This document shows, one piece after another, positions 53,079 through 62,407 of a stretch of DNA of 64,000 bases. The stretch comes from Paenibacillus sp. JNUCC32 (GTDB lineage: Bacteria; Bacillota; Bacilli; Paenibacillales; Paenibacillaceae), in NCBI RefSeq assembly GCF_014863545.1, contig NZ_CP062260.1, positions 558,001-622,000 of the forward strand. Direction: 5' to 3'. The position numbers and the translations under genes were made by a program. Positions within the stretch are counted from its first letter, which is position 1, and the number at the start of each line of letters is the position of its first letter. A model generated the notes under the pieces. It was not told the DNA's origin and made no database searches. It worked only from the letters and a program-made list of their open reading frames with translations.

Positions 53079-54227
53079 TTATTCCGCCGATTTGTTACGC
53101 GGTGGCAAGGGCCCCAGATATTGATAATACTGGCACTCGATCCGGCCGTTGAACAGCTTGCGGCGCTTGTCCGCCTTGCGGCCGAAGTAATGCTCGAATT
53201 GCTTGGTCGGGCTGATCGCGAAGAAGGACCAGGTCGGAAGCGAATGCATGACGGAGCCGAATTGGCGGATCAAACGTTCAACTTCCTCTTTCTCGCTTAA
53301 CCGTTCGCCGTAAGGCGGATTAGTGATAATACAGCCGAATTCGCCATCAGGGATGGCTTTGGCCGCTGGAAGGACCCTGAAGTCGATTTCGCCGGCAAGC
53401 CCCGCGCTTTTGGCAGCGGCTTTGGCTACTTCGATGGCTTTCGGGTCGATATCGCTTCCTGCGATATGGAGCGGTATATCGTCTTTCACCGCATCAAACG
53501 CCTCCTCGCGCGCATCCTCCCACAGGCTGTCTCCGATGATATCCCAGTGCTCGGACGGGAACGACCGGCGCAGGCCAGGCGCAATGTTCCAGGCCATCAT
53601 GGCGGCTTCAATCAGGATCGTGCCCGAACCGCAGCACGGGTCATACAGCGGGCGATGCGGGCCCCAGCGGCTTAACTGCAGCAGGGCGGAAGCCATCGTT
53701 TCTTTCAGCGGAGCTTCCGTCACCAGCTTGCGGTAACCTCGTTTATGCAGGGCTGGCCCTGTCGTATCCAGCGTCAGGATGGCTCGATCCTTCAAGAGAG
53801 ATACCTCGACTACATAACGGGGACCGTCCTCGGGGAACCATTCCGTGCGGTGCGAGAGCTTCAGCTTCTCCACGATAGCTTTTTTCACGATGCCCTGACA
53901 GGCGGGAACGCTGCTAAGCTGCGATTTATGGGAACGTCCTTCCACGGGGAATTCGCCATCTGCCGGAATCCATTCCTCCCACGGCAGCGCTTTTGTTCCT
54001 TCAAAGAGCTCGTCGAAGGTCAGGGCCGTAAATTCCCCCATCTTGACGAGGATTCGGTCCGACGTCCGGAGCCATAGATTGCAGCGGCAAATATCGATCA
54101 GGTCACCCGAAAAGGTAACTCTTCCATTCTCTACTTCCATGTCGGCATACCCGAGCTCTTTCAACTCGCGGGCAACGACGGCTTCCAGCCCCATCGGGGC
54201 CGTCGCGATCAATTGTAATCGAGGCAT
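53079..54227 (-). CDS. Class I SAM-dependent RNA methyltransferase (THUMP, RlmL/YpsC type)
   Basis: Cytoplasmic enzyme of 382 residues modifying guanosine N2 in 23S rRNA by family similarity. An N-terminal ferredoxin-like/THUMP region (to about 160) precedes the Rossmann methyltransferase domain, with 'YDPCCGSGTILIEAAMMA' for SAM and 'NPPYGERL' as catalytic motif. ATG 54227 matches the conserved beginning 'LQLIATAPMGLEAVVAREL'; an ATG at 54245 adds six residues and cannot be excluded. Divergent from the O-methyltransferase gene. Confidence 0.92.
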   Translation of the reverse strand: MPRLQLIATAPMGLEAVVARELKELGYADMEVENGRVTFSGDLIDICRCNLWLRTSDRILVKMGEFTALTFDELFEGTKALPWEEWIPADGEFPVEGRSHKSQLSSVPACQGIVKKAIVEKLKLSHRTEWFPEDGPRYVVEVSLLKDRAILTLDTTGPALHKRGYRKLVTEAPLKETMASALLQLSRWGPHRPLYDPCCGSGTILIEAAMMAWNIAPGLRRSFPSEHWDIIGDSLWEDAREEAFDAVKDDIPLHIAGSDIDPKAIEVAKAAAKSAGLAGEIDFRVLPAAKAIPDGEFGCIITNPPYGERLSEKEEVERLIRQFGSVMHSLPTWSFFAISPTKQFEHYFGRKADKRRKLFNGRIECQYYQYLGPLPPRNKSAE

Positions 54228-54304
54228 TAACGATGTCAACTCCATTTAACATGTGTACGGCGAGAGTCGCCGCCGGTTCAATCTATATAGTATAGGCGAT
54301 TGCA

Positions 54305-54332
54305 TTGACTAAGACAATTATCATATGATAGT
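54305..54332 (+). promoter_or_regulatory. Candidate promoter with TATCATATGATA palindrome
   Basis: TTGACT (54305-54310), 16-base spacer and GATAGT (54327-54332). A perfect 12-bp palindrome TATCATATGATA (54319-54330) overlaps the -10, typical for an operator. Confidence 0.45.
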
Positions 54333-54387
54333 TCTCGTTAGGTTTAACGGAGTCAAGGCATGTTATGAGAAAAAGGAGGCAGCTTCA

Positions 54388-55023
54388 TTGCTTACGACCC
54401 CTGATGATTATGTTAACCAATTATACCCTGAAGATGAAGAGCTTCGGCTTGTAATAGAAGCCATCCGCGAGCATGGGATGCCGGAGGTTTCGGTGGCACC
54501 GGCATACGGCCGGCTGCTGACCATGCTGGTACAGGCTGCCGGCGCAAGGAATATTCTCGAAATCGGCGCCCTTGGCGGCTATAGCGGCATCTGTCTGTGT
54601 CGCGGACTTGCAGCCGACGGCAAGCTCACGTCCTTAGAGCTGAAGGAAGAATACGCGGCACTCGCAGGACGTCATCTGGAGAAGGCCGGATTCAAGGATC
54701 AGGTGGAGTACCGCATCGGTCCGGCGGCGGATAGCCTGGAGGCGTTGAAGCAGGAAGGGCGGACATTCGATTTTTTCTTTATTGATGCGGATAAGGAGAA
54801 CTATCCTCTGTACTTGGAATATGCCATGGAGCTTGCCAATCCCGGTGCCCTCATTGCCGGAGACAATTGCTTTTTGCGGGGCCGGACGCTGAACTCGGAG
54901 AAGAACGGTCCTTCGGTTCAGGCCGTCCGCCGCTTTAATGAAATCATCGCGACGGACGAGAGGCTGATCAGCACGCTGCTGCCCGCCTATGACGGGCTGA
55001 TCCTTGCGCGCGTGAAGGAATGA
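54388..55023 (+). CDS. O-methyltransferase (class I SAM, COMT-like)
   Basis: Cytoplasmic enzyme of 211 residues. 'ILEIGALGGYSGICL' is SAM motif I, 'FDFFFIDADKENYPLY' the metal and SAM motif, and 'GALIAGDNCFLRG' the following strand, typical of the cation-dependent catechol O-methyltransferase-like family (YrrM). TTG 54388 is chosen because AAGGAGG (54373-54379) lies 8 bases upstream; the longer frame from 54325 spans the operator region. Substrate unknown. Confidence 0.9.
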   Translation: MLTTPDDYVNQLYPEDEELRLVIEAIREHGMPEVSVAPAYGRLLTMLVQAAGARNILEIGALGGYSGICLCRGLAADGKLTSLELKEEYAALAGRHLEKAGFKDQVEYRIGPAADSLEALKQEGRTFDFFFIDADKENYPLYLEYAMELANPGALIAGDNCFLRGRTLNSEKNGPSVQAVRRFNEIIATDERLISTLLPAYDGLILARVKE

Positions 55024-55035
55024 AACAGATAACAC

Positions 55036-55081
55036 AAAGGGGCTGTCCTCGGGTCGGTTAGACCACGGGACAGCCCTTTTT
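55036..55081. terminator. Bidirectional terminator
   Basis: AAAGGGGCTGTCC pairs with GGGACAGCCCTTT with one bulge, followed by T. It lies between the converging O-methyltransferase and MFS genes. Confidence 0.88.
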
Positions 55082-55117
55082 GGATTGAGACAGGTTGCTG
55101 CTCGCCTGCTGGCAGGC

Positions 55118-56329
55118 TCAACGGTATTTGGGCGAAGGCTTATGCGAGAACAGTTTCCGTCTCACCCATAACATATTGATGATCAGCAGGCAGCCGGATG
55201 TAATGAACAATCCTTCGATTCCGATGAATCCGGATAAGAATCCGCCGATTACCGCGCCCAGCATGTTGCCAAGCGCAAGCGAGCTTGTGTTGAAGCCGAA
55301 GGAGCGGCTTTCCATGCCGTCCGGCGTGTAGGAGCGAATCAGCGCGTTGACGCTTGGCAGCAGCCCGCCCATGAACACGCCCATCATGAACCGCACGATG
55401 ATCAGCTGCCACACGGATTGCACGAAGGCTTGCGGGATCAACGTAAGTCCCGTACCGATCAAGGCGTACGTCAGTATGCGGTGCGCGCCGACCTTGTCGC
55501 TGAACTTGCCGAGTATCGGGGAGGCGATCATGTTCGACAGCCCCGTGACCGCCACGACGAATCCGGCCCATATCGCGATATCCACCGCGGATCCATGAAG
55601 CTTCTGAACATACAGCGGGAGCAGCGCCATAGGGCTGATCATCGCGAATTGAAGCAGGAACGTGACGGCGAATAACGCCGGCAGCTGCGGAATGTGGCTC
55701 AGCTCCTTGAGCCCGGCGATAACCGATGGCTGCGGCGCCTTGGCCGCCCGCTCGCGGTTGAAGTTTTCCTTGACGAGGAACAAGGCGAGCAGCGAGGCCG
55801 TAAAGATTAACCCGCCTGTAATATAGAAAATCGGCCGGAAGCCGACCCAGCTGGCCATGAGTCCGCCGATCAACGGACCGAGTATGGTGCCGGCGACTTG
55901 TCCGGATTGCATGATGCCCATCGCAAACCCCATCCGATTCTTGGGCGTCGTGCCCGATACGAGCGATATCGCCGCAGGGTTAAATCCCGATATGGTACCG
56001 TTCAGCAGCCGAAGAGCCAGCAGATGCCACGGATGGGTGGCAAAGCCCATGCATGCGATGACAAGCGCCATGCCGAAGCCGGAGCGCAGCAGCATGATTT
56101 TGCGTCCGTACTTATCGGCGACTTTTCCCCAGATCGGCTGAAAAATAAACGAGGTCAGGAAGTTGGCCGCAAAGATCAATCCGGCCCATACGCCTATCTC
56201 CCGGTCTCCTACGACATTCAGGTCCTGCGCCAAATACAATGTCAGGAACGGGGTGATCATGGTCATCCCGGAGTTGACCAAGAACTGCCCGAACCAAAGC
56301 ACAATGAGATTGATTTTCCAATTGGTCAA
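55118..56329 (-). CDS. MFS multidrug/efflux transporter
   Basis: Major facilitator protein of 403 residues with 12 predicted helices. 'GKVADKYGRKIMLLRSG' is MFS motif A and 'GKFSDKVGAHRILTYAL' its C-terminal repeat. It belongs to the drug:H+ antiporter (DHA1) group, exporting unknown compounds. The start is uncertain: TTG 56329 has an AAAGG site 4 bases ahead, GTG 56341 nearly touches its site, and the full frame extends to 56422 with a polar non-conserved stretch. Confidence 0.9.
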   Translation of the reverse strand: MTNWKINLIVLWFGQFLVNSGMTMITPFLTLYLAQDLNVVGDREIGVWAGLIFAANFLTSFIFQPIWGKVADKYGRKIMLLRSGFGMALVIACMGFATHPWHLLALRLLNGTISGFNPAAISLVSGTTPKNRMGFAMGIMQSGQVAGTILGPLIGGLMASWVGFRPIFYITGGLIFTASLLALFLVKENFNRERAAKAPQPSVIAGLKELSHIPQLPALFAVTFLLQFAMISPMALLPLYVQKLHGSAVDIAIWAGFVVAVTGLSNMIASPILGKFSDKVGAHRILTYALIGTGLTLIPQAFVQSVWQLIIVRFMMGVFMGGLLPSVNALIRSYTPDGMESRSFGFNTSSLALGNMLGAVIGGFLSGFIGIEGLFITSGCLLIINMLWVRRKLFSHKPSPKYR

Positions 56330-56496
56330 TGTGCCTTTCACTTCCTTTCTAAGCTGTCGGGTCCGGCGCGAACCGGACGTATGTGGAATTACCCTAAAAA
56401 AGCCGTTCTTCCAGTATAACATATTTAAAAAGTGCCAAATGCTAACAATGTCATAAGATTGTCATGCGATTTTCATAGGATGTCCATGTAAGACGG

Positions 56497-56525
56497 TTGT
56501 TACTTACTTTTAAAAAGGGCATAAT
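56497..56525 (+). promoter_or_regulatory. hemE promoter
   Basis: TTGTTA (56497-56502), 17-base spacer and CATAAT (56520-56525). The hemE start is 41 bases downstream. Confidence 0.75.
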
Positions 56526-56566
56526 GTTCTTTAGGAAACTTTATACACATTGATGGGGGCCTAATC

Positions 56567-57625
56567 ATGACCTATAACGATCAATTCATCCGCGCTTGCC
56601 GCAAGCAGGAAGTGGACCACGTTCCTGTATGGTACATGCGACAAGCGGGACGCTACGACCCGGAGTATCGAAAGATTAAAGAAAAGTACTCCCTGCTGGA
56701 AATATGCAGTCAACCCGAGCTGGCGGCAGAAGTGACCCTGATGCCGGTACGGAAGCTCGGCGTGGACGCGGCTATTTTATATTCCGATATCATGAATCCC
56801 GTTGCCTCGATCGGGGTAGACTTCGATATTGTGAAAAATATCGGTCCCGTAATCGACAATCCGATCCGATCCGCAGCGGATGTAGAGAAGCTTCGCCCGA
56901 TCGACGTGGAAGGTGATCTTGGCCATGTATTGGAGACGATCCGCATTCTGGACAAGGAGCTCGACGTTCCGCTCATTACGTTTGCCGGTGCTCCGTTCAC
57001 GATTGCCAGTTATCTCATCGAAGGCAGACCTTCCAAAAATTATCTTCGCACGAAAGAGCTTATGTACAGCGAGCCGAAGGTATGGTTTTCGCTGATGGAC
57101 AAGCTCGGCGACATGGTGATCGCTTATTTGCGCGCCCACGTGGCAAACGGCGGGAAAGCGTTTCAATTGTTCGACAGCTGGGTTGGAGCTTTGTCTCCAA
57201 AGGATTTCCAAACGTTTGTCCTTCCAACCATTCAGCGTATCTTTGCCGAGCTTCAGGACCTAAGCGTTCCGAAGATCTATTTCCCGGGGGTAAGCTCAGG
57301 AGAGCTGCTGCCTACGCTTACGGATCTCAGCACGGATGTCATCGGTCTCGACTGGCGAGTGTCCATTACGGAAGGACGCCGCCGTTTGGAGCATAAATAT
57401 GCCGTTCAGGGCAATTTGGATCCGACGGTTCTGACCGGGCCGATGCCGGTCATTCAGCAGTATGCCAAAGAAATTATCGATCAGGGGATTCAGGAGCCGG
57501 GCTTTGTGTTTAATCTAGGACACGGTTTATTCCCGGAGGCTTCTCTGGAGAAGCTGCGTGAGCTGACCTCGTATATTCACGAATACTCCGCTCAAGCATT
57601 GCAGGCAGGAGCACAACGCTCTTAA
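56567..57625 (+). CDS. hemE: Uroporphyrinogen decarboxylase
   Basis: Cytoplasmic enzyme of 352 residues converting uroporphyrinogen III to coproporphyrinogen III in heme synthesis. Signatures are 'PVWYMRQAGRYDPEYR' near the N-terminus and 'GAPFTIASYLIEG'; 'FNLGHGLFPEA' is near the end. ATG behind GGGGGCC. The hemH gene starts 35 bases after its stop, forming an operon driven by the promoter at 56497. Confidence 0.97.
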   Translation: MTYNDQFIRACRKQEVDHVPVWYMRQAGRYDPEYRKIKEKYSLLEICSQPELAAEVTLMPVRKLGVDAAILYSDIMNPVASIGVDFDIVKNIGPVIDNPIRSAADVEKLRPIDVEGDLGHVLETIRILDKELDVPLITFAGAPFTIASYLIEGRPSKNYLRTKELMYSEPKVWFSLMDKLGDMVIAYLRAHVANGGKAFQLFDSWVGALSPKDFQTFVLPTIQRIFAELQDLSVPKIYFPGVSSGELLPTLTDLSTDVIGLDWRVSITEGRRRLEHKYAVQGNLDPTVLTGPMPVIQQYAKEIIDQGIQEPGFVFNLGHGLFPEASLEKLRELTSYIHEYSAQALQAGAQRS

Positions 57626-57660
57626 ACGTTGAATATTTTATTAGCCAGAGGTGAGATGGT

Positions 57661-58602
57661 ATGAAGAATAAGATTGGCGTATTGGTCATGTCCTACGGCA
57701 CGCCGGAGAGCATGGAAGGAATCGAAAGTTATTATACGCATATCCGCCGCGGAAATAAGCCGTCGGAAGAGCAGCTCAAGGAGCTGACGGACCGCTATGA
57801 GGCGATTGTGGGAGGCGTGTTTCCGCTCCGCGAGAACACGGACCGGCAGGTCCGCACGCTGCAGGATACATTAAATGCGGATCCCCGGGCCATCGATCTT
57901 GAGTTCGTGTGTTATCAAGGCTTGAAGCACGCGGCTCCGTATATCGAAGACGGCGTGGAGCAAATGGTCCGGGACGGCATCAAGGAAGCCGTCGGCATCG
58001 TGCTGGCTCCCCACTACTCCACCATGAGCATCGGATCCTACGTGAAGCGTGCCCAGGCGAAGGCCGATGAGCTGGGACTTCAGATTTCGTTCGTGGAGAG
58101 CTATCACATGCATCCGAAACTGATCGAGGCTTTTGCAGACCGGGTGTCGGCGAAGCTGAACCAGTTCGAGCAAGCGGGGGCTGTTCGGGACAGCGTGAGG
58201 GTGCTGTTCAGTGCCCACAGCCTTCCGGAACGCATTTTGTCCGTCGGAGATCCTTATCAGGATCAGCTGCTTGAGACATCCAAGGCCGTAGCCGAGAAGG
58301 CAGGCGTGAAGCAGTGGCAGTTTACGTGGCAAAGCGCCGGCCGGACGGCGGAGCCTTGGCTGGGCCCGGACATTCTGGATACGCTGCAGGCGCTGAACAA
58401 AGAAGAACAGGTGGAGGACGTGCTGGTCGCGCCGGTCGGTTTCGTATCGGACCATCTTGAGGTGCTGTACGATTTGGATATCGAAGCTAAAAGCATTGCC
58501 AAGGAGATGGATATGCGGCTTGAGCGCATCGACTCCTTGAACAGCGACCCGCTCTATATGGAGGCGCTGAGCGACTCCGTGATCACCTTGATTGGACTGT
58601 AA
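57661..58602 (+). CDS. hemH: Ferrochelatase (coproporphyrin type)
   Basis: Cytoplasmic enzyme of 313 residues inserting iron into a porphyrin. 'VLAPHYSTMSIGSY' holds the catalytic His and 'LFSAHSLPERI' and 'PVGFVSDHLEVLYDLD' are family signatures, the latter with metal-site Glu. In Bacillota this enzyme acts on coproporphyrin (CpfC). The usual third gene hemY (coproporphyrinogen oxidase) is not next to it; a CapA-like gene follows instead. ATG behind AGAGGTGAG. Confidence 0.96.
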   Translation: MKNKIGVLVMSYGTPESMEGIESYYTHIRRGNKPSEEQLKELTDRYEAIVGGVFPLRENTDRQVRTLQDTLNADPRAIDLEFVCYQGLKHAAPYIEDGVEQMVRDGIKEAVGIVLAPHYSTMSIGSYVKRAQAKADELGLQISFVESYHMHPKLIEAFADRVSAKLNQFEQAGAVRDSVRVLFSAHSLPERILSVGDPYQDQLLETSKAVAEKAGVKQWQFTWQSAGRTAEPWLGPDILDTLQALNKEEQVEDVLVAPVGFVSDHLEVLYDLDIEAKSIAKEMDMRLERIDSLNSDPLYMEALSDSVITLIGL

Positions 58603-58648
58603 GCCGTATTACCCGAATTTCGAATTTCTCAACAGAATGCTTTGATAT

Positions 58649-58680
58649 GGAACTCCCCGGCGACGGGGGGTTCTATTCTT
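58649..58680 (+). terminator. Hairpin after hemH
   Basis: GAACTCCCCG and CGGGGGGTTC form a GC-rich stem with a GCGA tetraloop; the T tract is interrupted, so termination may be incomplete. Confidence 0.6.
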
Positions 58681-58691
58681 TATGGGGAAGC

Positions 58692-58700
58692 TGGTATAAT
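58692..58700 (+). promoter_or_regulatory. Extended -10 promoter of capA-like gene
   Basis: TGGTATAAT: a perfect TATAAT with an upstream TG. No -35 is apparent, as common for extended -10 promoters. The start codon is 51 bases downstream. Confidence 0.6.
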
Positions 58701-58750
58701 GGGGGAAGCGACTTATTGCGCGAGCTCATGAGTGAATAAAGGAGTGACCT

Positions 58751-60070
58751 ATGCAGCATCTGTCACGATCAGAGAAAAGCAAGGCCGAGAAGAAGGCCCG
58801 TAAGCAGCGAACCGGACAGGTTTGGCTCATTCTGAACCTATGCCTGATTTTTATGATCGCTGCTTTGCTTGTTTATCATTTTAAATTCAAGGAAGATCCG
58901 GTTCCGCAAACGGCTTATCCCCCTGGTATGCCGGACTTTGGCATGGAAGGGGAGCAGGCGGGAAGCACCGGCTCCGGGCAGCAGGATGTAGGCGCGGGAA
59001 CGGATTCGGATCCTTCGACGACGACGGAGCCCGGCGAACCTCCCGATTCCGCTATAACGGGGCCTGATGGCAGCGCAGCGGATGAACCTGCCGATGACGA
59101 GATGGCAGCGCGGGTGGTCATGCATTTTGCAGGGGACACGTTGTTCTCGGGCAAGGTGGAGGCTGAGCTGAAGAAGCATGGATACGATTATCCCTACAAG
59201 CACCTGGGTACCGCATTTCTGGAGGACGACCTAACCGTGCTTAATCTGGAAACCCCGGTTACGACCGGAGGCGTTGGCGCCGCCAACAAGAAATTCGTAT
59301 TCAAGTCCTCTCCGGACGTATTGCCCGCCCTCCGGGATGCCGGGGTGGAAGCCGTTAATCTGGCTAACAATCACATTCTGGATCAGGGGCAGGAGGGGCT
59401 ATTGGATACCTTGAAGCACCTGAAGGACCATGATATCCGTTATGTGGGAGCAGGACGGAATGAGGAAGAAGCCTTTGCGGCCGAATATTTCGAGCTTCAG
59501 GGCATGACGGTTGCCTTGCTTGGGTTCAGCCGCGTCCTGCCGGAGACGACCTGGTATGCGCTGGAGAACAGGCCGGGGGTCGCCGGGGCTTATGACCATG
59601 TGCTGCCCAAGGCGGTTGAAGCGATCCAGGAGGCAAGGAACAAGGCCGATCTGGTGGTTGTCATCGCCCATTGGGGGGAGGAGCTTCATAAGACGCCGAA
59701 TGTCCATCAGATCAATCTGTCACGCGCATTCATTGACGGCGGCGCCGATCTGATTATCGGCGGCCACCCGCATGTGCTGCAGGGATTGGAGCAGTACAAG
59801 GGCAAGTGGATTGCGTACAGCACCGGCAATTTCATCTTTACCAAATCGTCGAATGCGGATACGTGGAAAACAGCCGTGTTCCGGGCTTCATGCAGCAAGC
59901 AAGGAGACTGCGACCTGAAGCTGACGCCTTACCGTACGGAGATCGGACAGGTCATTCCGTTTGAAGGCAAAGAAGCTGAAGCCCTGCTGAAAGAGGTCCA
60001 GGATCGATCCGTCGGCGGCGTCAAAATAGCGCGTGATGGTGAAGTTATAGCAGGCAAGGCCGCAGACTAA
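58751..60070 (+). CDS. CapA-family (poly-gamma-glutamate capsule type) metallophosphatase-like protein
   Basis: Protein of 439 residues anchored by one helix (about 24-45) with a basic N-terminus inside, a Pro/Gly/Ser/Asp-rich linker (about 50-120) and an extracellular CapA domain. 'HFAGDTLFSGKV', 'NLETPVTTGG', 'NLANNHILDQG', 'IAHWGEE' and 'GGHPHVLQGLE' are the conserved metal-site motifs of PGA_cap/CapA proteins. No capB or capC lies nearby, so it need not act in poly-glutamate synthesis. ATG behind AAAGGAGTGA. Confidence 0.9.
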   Translation: MQHLSRSEKSKAEKKARKQRTGQVWLILNLCLIFMIAALLVYHFKFKEDPVPQTAYPPGMPDFGMEGEQAGSTGSGQQDVGAGTDSDPSTTTEPGEPPDSAITGPDGSAADEPADDEMAARVVMHFAGDTLFSGKVEAELKKHGYDYPYKHLGTAFLEDDLTVLNLETPVTTGGVGAANKKFVFKSSPDVLPALRDAGVEAVNLANNHILDQGQEGLLDTLKHLKDHDIRYVGAGRNEEEAFAAEYFELQGMTVALLGFSRVLPETTWYALENRPGVAGAYDHVLPKAVEAIQEARNKADLVVVIAHWGEELHKTPNVHQINLSRAFIDGGADLIIGGHPHVLQGLEQYKGKWIAYSTGNFIFTKSSNADTWKTAVFRASCSKQGDCDLKLTPYRTEIGQVIPFEGKEAEALLKEVQDRSVGGVKIARDGEVIAGKAAD

Positions 60071-60102
60071 TTCGTTAAACGTTACATCAAGGAGGTCCCA
60101 CC

Positions 60103-60876
60103 ATGAACAATTTATGCGTGGCTCACCGGGGGTTTTCCGGTAAAGCGCCTGAAAATACGCGCGCAGCCATTCAGATGGCGATGGATGAGCCCTTCGTGCA
60201 TTGGATGGAGATTGATGTGCAGCTGACTCAGGACGGGGTCCCTGTCGTGATCCATGACTTCAGCGTGGATCGTACGACGACCGGGAAGGGCAAGGTGAAG
60301 GATCTGACCTGGCAGCAAATCCGGAGGATGGACGCCGGAGAATGGAAGGGACGCCAGTTCAGGGGAGAGCAGGTTCCATCGCTGGATGAGGTCCTGCAGC
60401 TGGTCAAAGGCCGATTGAAACTTAACATCGAACTCAAAACGAGCGGGGACATGTATCCCGGCCTGGAAGCCGCTGTCCTGGAGCGGATTCAAGCCCACCG
60501 GATGCTGCCGGACGTGGTGCTTACTTCGTTTGAACCGAAAGCTTTGATGAAGGCAAAGGAATTGGAGCCCGACGTGAAAACCGGACTTATCATCGATGCG
60601 CATCCTCGCAATTTGCTGGCACGCTTGAAGCAAATGAAATGTTCCTTTTTATCCATCGGCTATTCCCACCTGGATGCGGCTTTTGCGTCGGATCTGGTGA
60701 AGAACGGCATTACGCCCATGGCTTGGACGGTGGATGATGCGAAGAGCATGAGGTCGCTCGCCCGAATGAATCCCGCCATCATGATCTGTACGAACCGGCC
60801 CGATACATGGGGCCAAATCTTTATTCATAAAATTGCACCAAAAGTTCCGTTCTGGCGAAGAAAATGGAGGTTTTAA
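60103..60876 (+). CDS. Glycerophosphodiester phosphodiesterase
   Basis: TIM-barrel enzyme of 257 residues hydrolysing glycerophosphodiesters to glycerol-3-phosphate and an alcohol. 'VAHRGFSGKAPENTRAA' has the H-R-G and E-N-T motifs, 'MEIDVQLTQDGVPVVIHD' supplies the metal-binding E-x-D and catalytic His, and 'LNIELK' another acidic ligand. No signal peptide, so cytoplasmic. ATG behind AAGGAGGTCC. The FAH gene starts 3 bases after its stop. Confidence 0.95.
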   Translation: MNNLCVAHRGFSGKAPENTRAAIQMAMDEPFVHWMEIDVQLTQDGVPVVIHDFSVDRTTTGKGKVKDLTWQQIRRMDAGEWKGRQFRGEQVPSLDEVLQLVKGRLKLNIELKTSGDMYPGLEAAVLERIQAHRMLPDVVLTSFEPKALMKAKELEPDVKTGLIIDAHPRNLLARLKQMKCSFLSIGYSHLDAAFASDLVKNGITPMAWTVDDAKSMRSLARMNPAIMICTNRPDTWGQIFIHKIAPKVPFWRRKWRF

Positions 60877-60879
60877 TTG

Positions 60880-61503
60880 ATGTGTGCCCTAGTGAATAAC
60901 GTTTATTGTGTAGGACGTAATTACCAACTGCATGCGGCGGAGCTCGGCAATGCCGTACCGGAAGAGCCGATGATTTTTCTTAAACCCTCGCATGCCGTCG
61001 TTCCGCTGGACGGCAGCGTGCTGAAGCTGCCGATGGACAGGGGCAGCCTTCATTTTGAAGGCGAGCTTGTTATTCAGCTTGCAGAGGATTACGCGCCAGG
61101 CAAGACCGTGGACGAGCTTGTAAAAACGATGGCCCTTGGCATCGATTTCACGCTGCGTGACGTACAGACGGTCATTAAGGAGAAAGGACACCCGTGGACG
61201 GCGGCAAAGGCGTTTAAATCTTCCGCACCGCTTACGCCATCCATTGCTTTCCCGGGAACCGCCAAGCTTGAGGATAAGGATTTTACCGTCTGGAAGAACG
61301 GCGCCCAGGTCCAGCGGGGGAATGTGAAGGATATGATCTTCTCTCTTCAGCGCATCATCGATTACATCGGCGAGCATTACGGTCTTGGCCAAGGGGATTT
61401 GATCTTCACAGGCACGCCGGCCGGCGTGGGACCCACGGAATCCGGCGACGTGTTCGAACTGTTCTGGGGAGACGTCCGTCTGGGCCGCTGCGAAATCGGG
61501 TAA
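60880..61503 (+). CDS. Fumarylacetoacetate hydrolase-family protein
   Basis: Protein of 207 residues of the FAH superfamily, with members acting as hydrolases, isomerases or oxaloacetate decarboxylases/tautomerases. 'VYCVGRNYQLHAAELG', 'FEGELVIQLA' (metal-binding E-x-E type) and 'GDLIFTGTPAGVGP' are family motifs. ATG 60880 is chosen; a TTG at 60877 is also possible. GGAGG sits at the end of the upstream gene, so the two are translationally coupled. Substrate unknown. Confidence 0.92.
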   Translation: MCALVNNVYCVGRNYQLHAAELGNAVPEEPMIFLKPSHAVVPLDGSVLKLPMDRGSLHFEGELVIQLAEDYAPGKTVDELVKTMALGIDFTLRDVQTVIKEKGHPWTAAKAFKSSAPLTPSIAFPGTAKLEDKDFTVWKNGAQVQRGNVKDMIFSLQRIIDYIGEHYGLGQGDLIFTGTPAGVGPTESGDVFELFWGDVRLGRCEIG

Positions 61504-61535
61504 TCTGACAAGCTTTATTATGGGAGGGATCGCGG

Positions 61536-62342
61536 ATGGATTGGCTGATCGGGGCAGCGGGTGCCGTCATCGTGGCAGGAGCCGCTTACAGGAAACGATC
61601 GTTATCGGAATCCGGAGCCTTAGCCGCTATTCTGATGGGTACCATATATTACGGAGCAGGGAACGCGTTTTGGTTCGGAACCCTGCTTCTTTTTTTCATA
61701 ACGTCCACGCTGCTCTCGCGGCATGGGAAGCAGCGGAAGGCGGACCTGGAGAAATCCTATGCCAAGACCGGCCGGCGGGATGCCGGTCAGGTCTTCGCCA
61801 ATGGCGGCATCGGCATGGTGCTGTGTCTGTTGAACGTATGGATTCCGTCCCATCTGTGGGTGTACCTGTTTATAGGCGTCATGGCTACGGTGACGGCGGA
61901 TACCTGGGCCACGGAGGTAGGCAGCCTTAGCCGGAAGCCCCCGCGTTCCGTGCTGAACGGAAGGGTGCTGACAGCCGGGGAATCCGGCGGCGTGTCCTGG
62001 GTCGGCTCCGCGGCGGCGGCGGCAGGGAGTATGCTGATTGGGGCAGGCGGATGGCTGCTGGCCGAGTGGAGCGGCATGAATGCGGATCTGTTGCCGTATG
62101 TCCTGGCTGCCCTTGCGGGCGGCATGGTCGGAGCTTTTGCCGATTCGTACCTCGGTGCGACCATGCAGGTAATGTATCGCTGCCCGGCGTGCGGCAAATC
62201 GGTGGAAGTGTCTCGACATTGCGGCCAGGATACGGTGCGCATGCGCGGACATGCCTGGATGTCCAACGATGCGGTCAATCTGGTCAGCTCATTGCTTGGC
62301 GGCGCGGCAGCTTATGGGATTGCGGCGTGGATTGCGTTATAA
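61536..62342 (+). CDS. DUF92-family membrane protein
   Basis: Protein of 268 residues with about seven membrane helices. 'SGALAAILMGTIYYGAG', 'GQVFANGGIGMVLCLL' and 'TVTADTWATEVGSLSRKPPRSVLNGR' are signatures of DUF92, related to phytyl-phosphate kinase VTE6. The 'CPACGKSVEVSRHCG' loop adds a cysteine pair that may bind metal. Role in bacteria unknown. ATG 61536 with GGGAGGGAT upstream, 32 bases after the FAH gene. Confidence 0.9.
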   Translation: MDWLIGAAGAVIVAGAAYRKRSLSESGALAAILMGTIYYGAGNAFWFGTLLLFFITSTLLSRHGKQRKADLEKSYAKTGRRDAGQVFANGGIGMVLCLLNVWIPSHLWVYLFIGVMATVTADTWATEVGSLSRKPPRSVLNGRVLTAGESGGVSWVGSAAAAAGSMLIGAGGWLLAEWSGMNADLLPYVLAALAGGMVGAFADSYLGATMQVMYRCPACGKSVEVSRHCGQDTVRMRGHAWMSNDAVNLVSSLLGGAAAYGIAAWIAL

Positions 62343-62407
62343 TGTATCCGTCTTACCGATGAAGGAACGATCAACGAAATCTATAAATGTAAGTAGGGAT
62401 CATAACT

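Noticed and set aside
58751..60070. Poly-gamma-glutamate capsule operon
   Set aside because: Only a CapA-like gene is present; capB and capC are absent.
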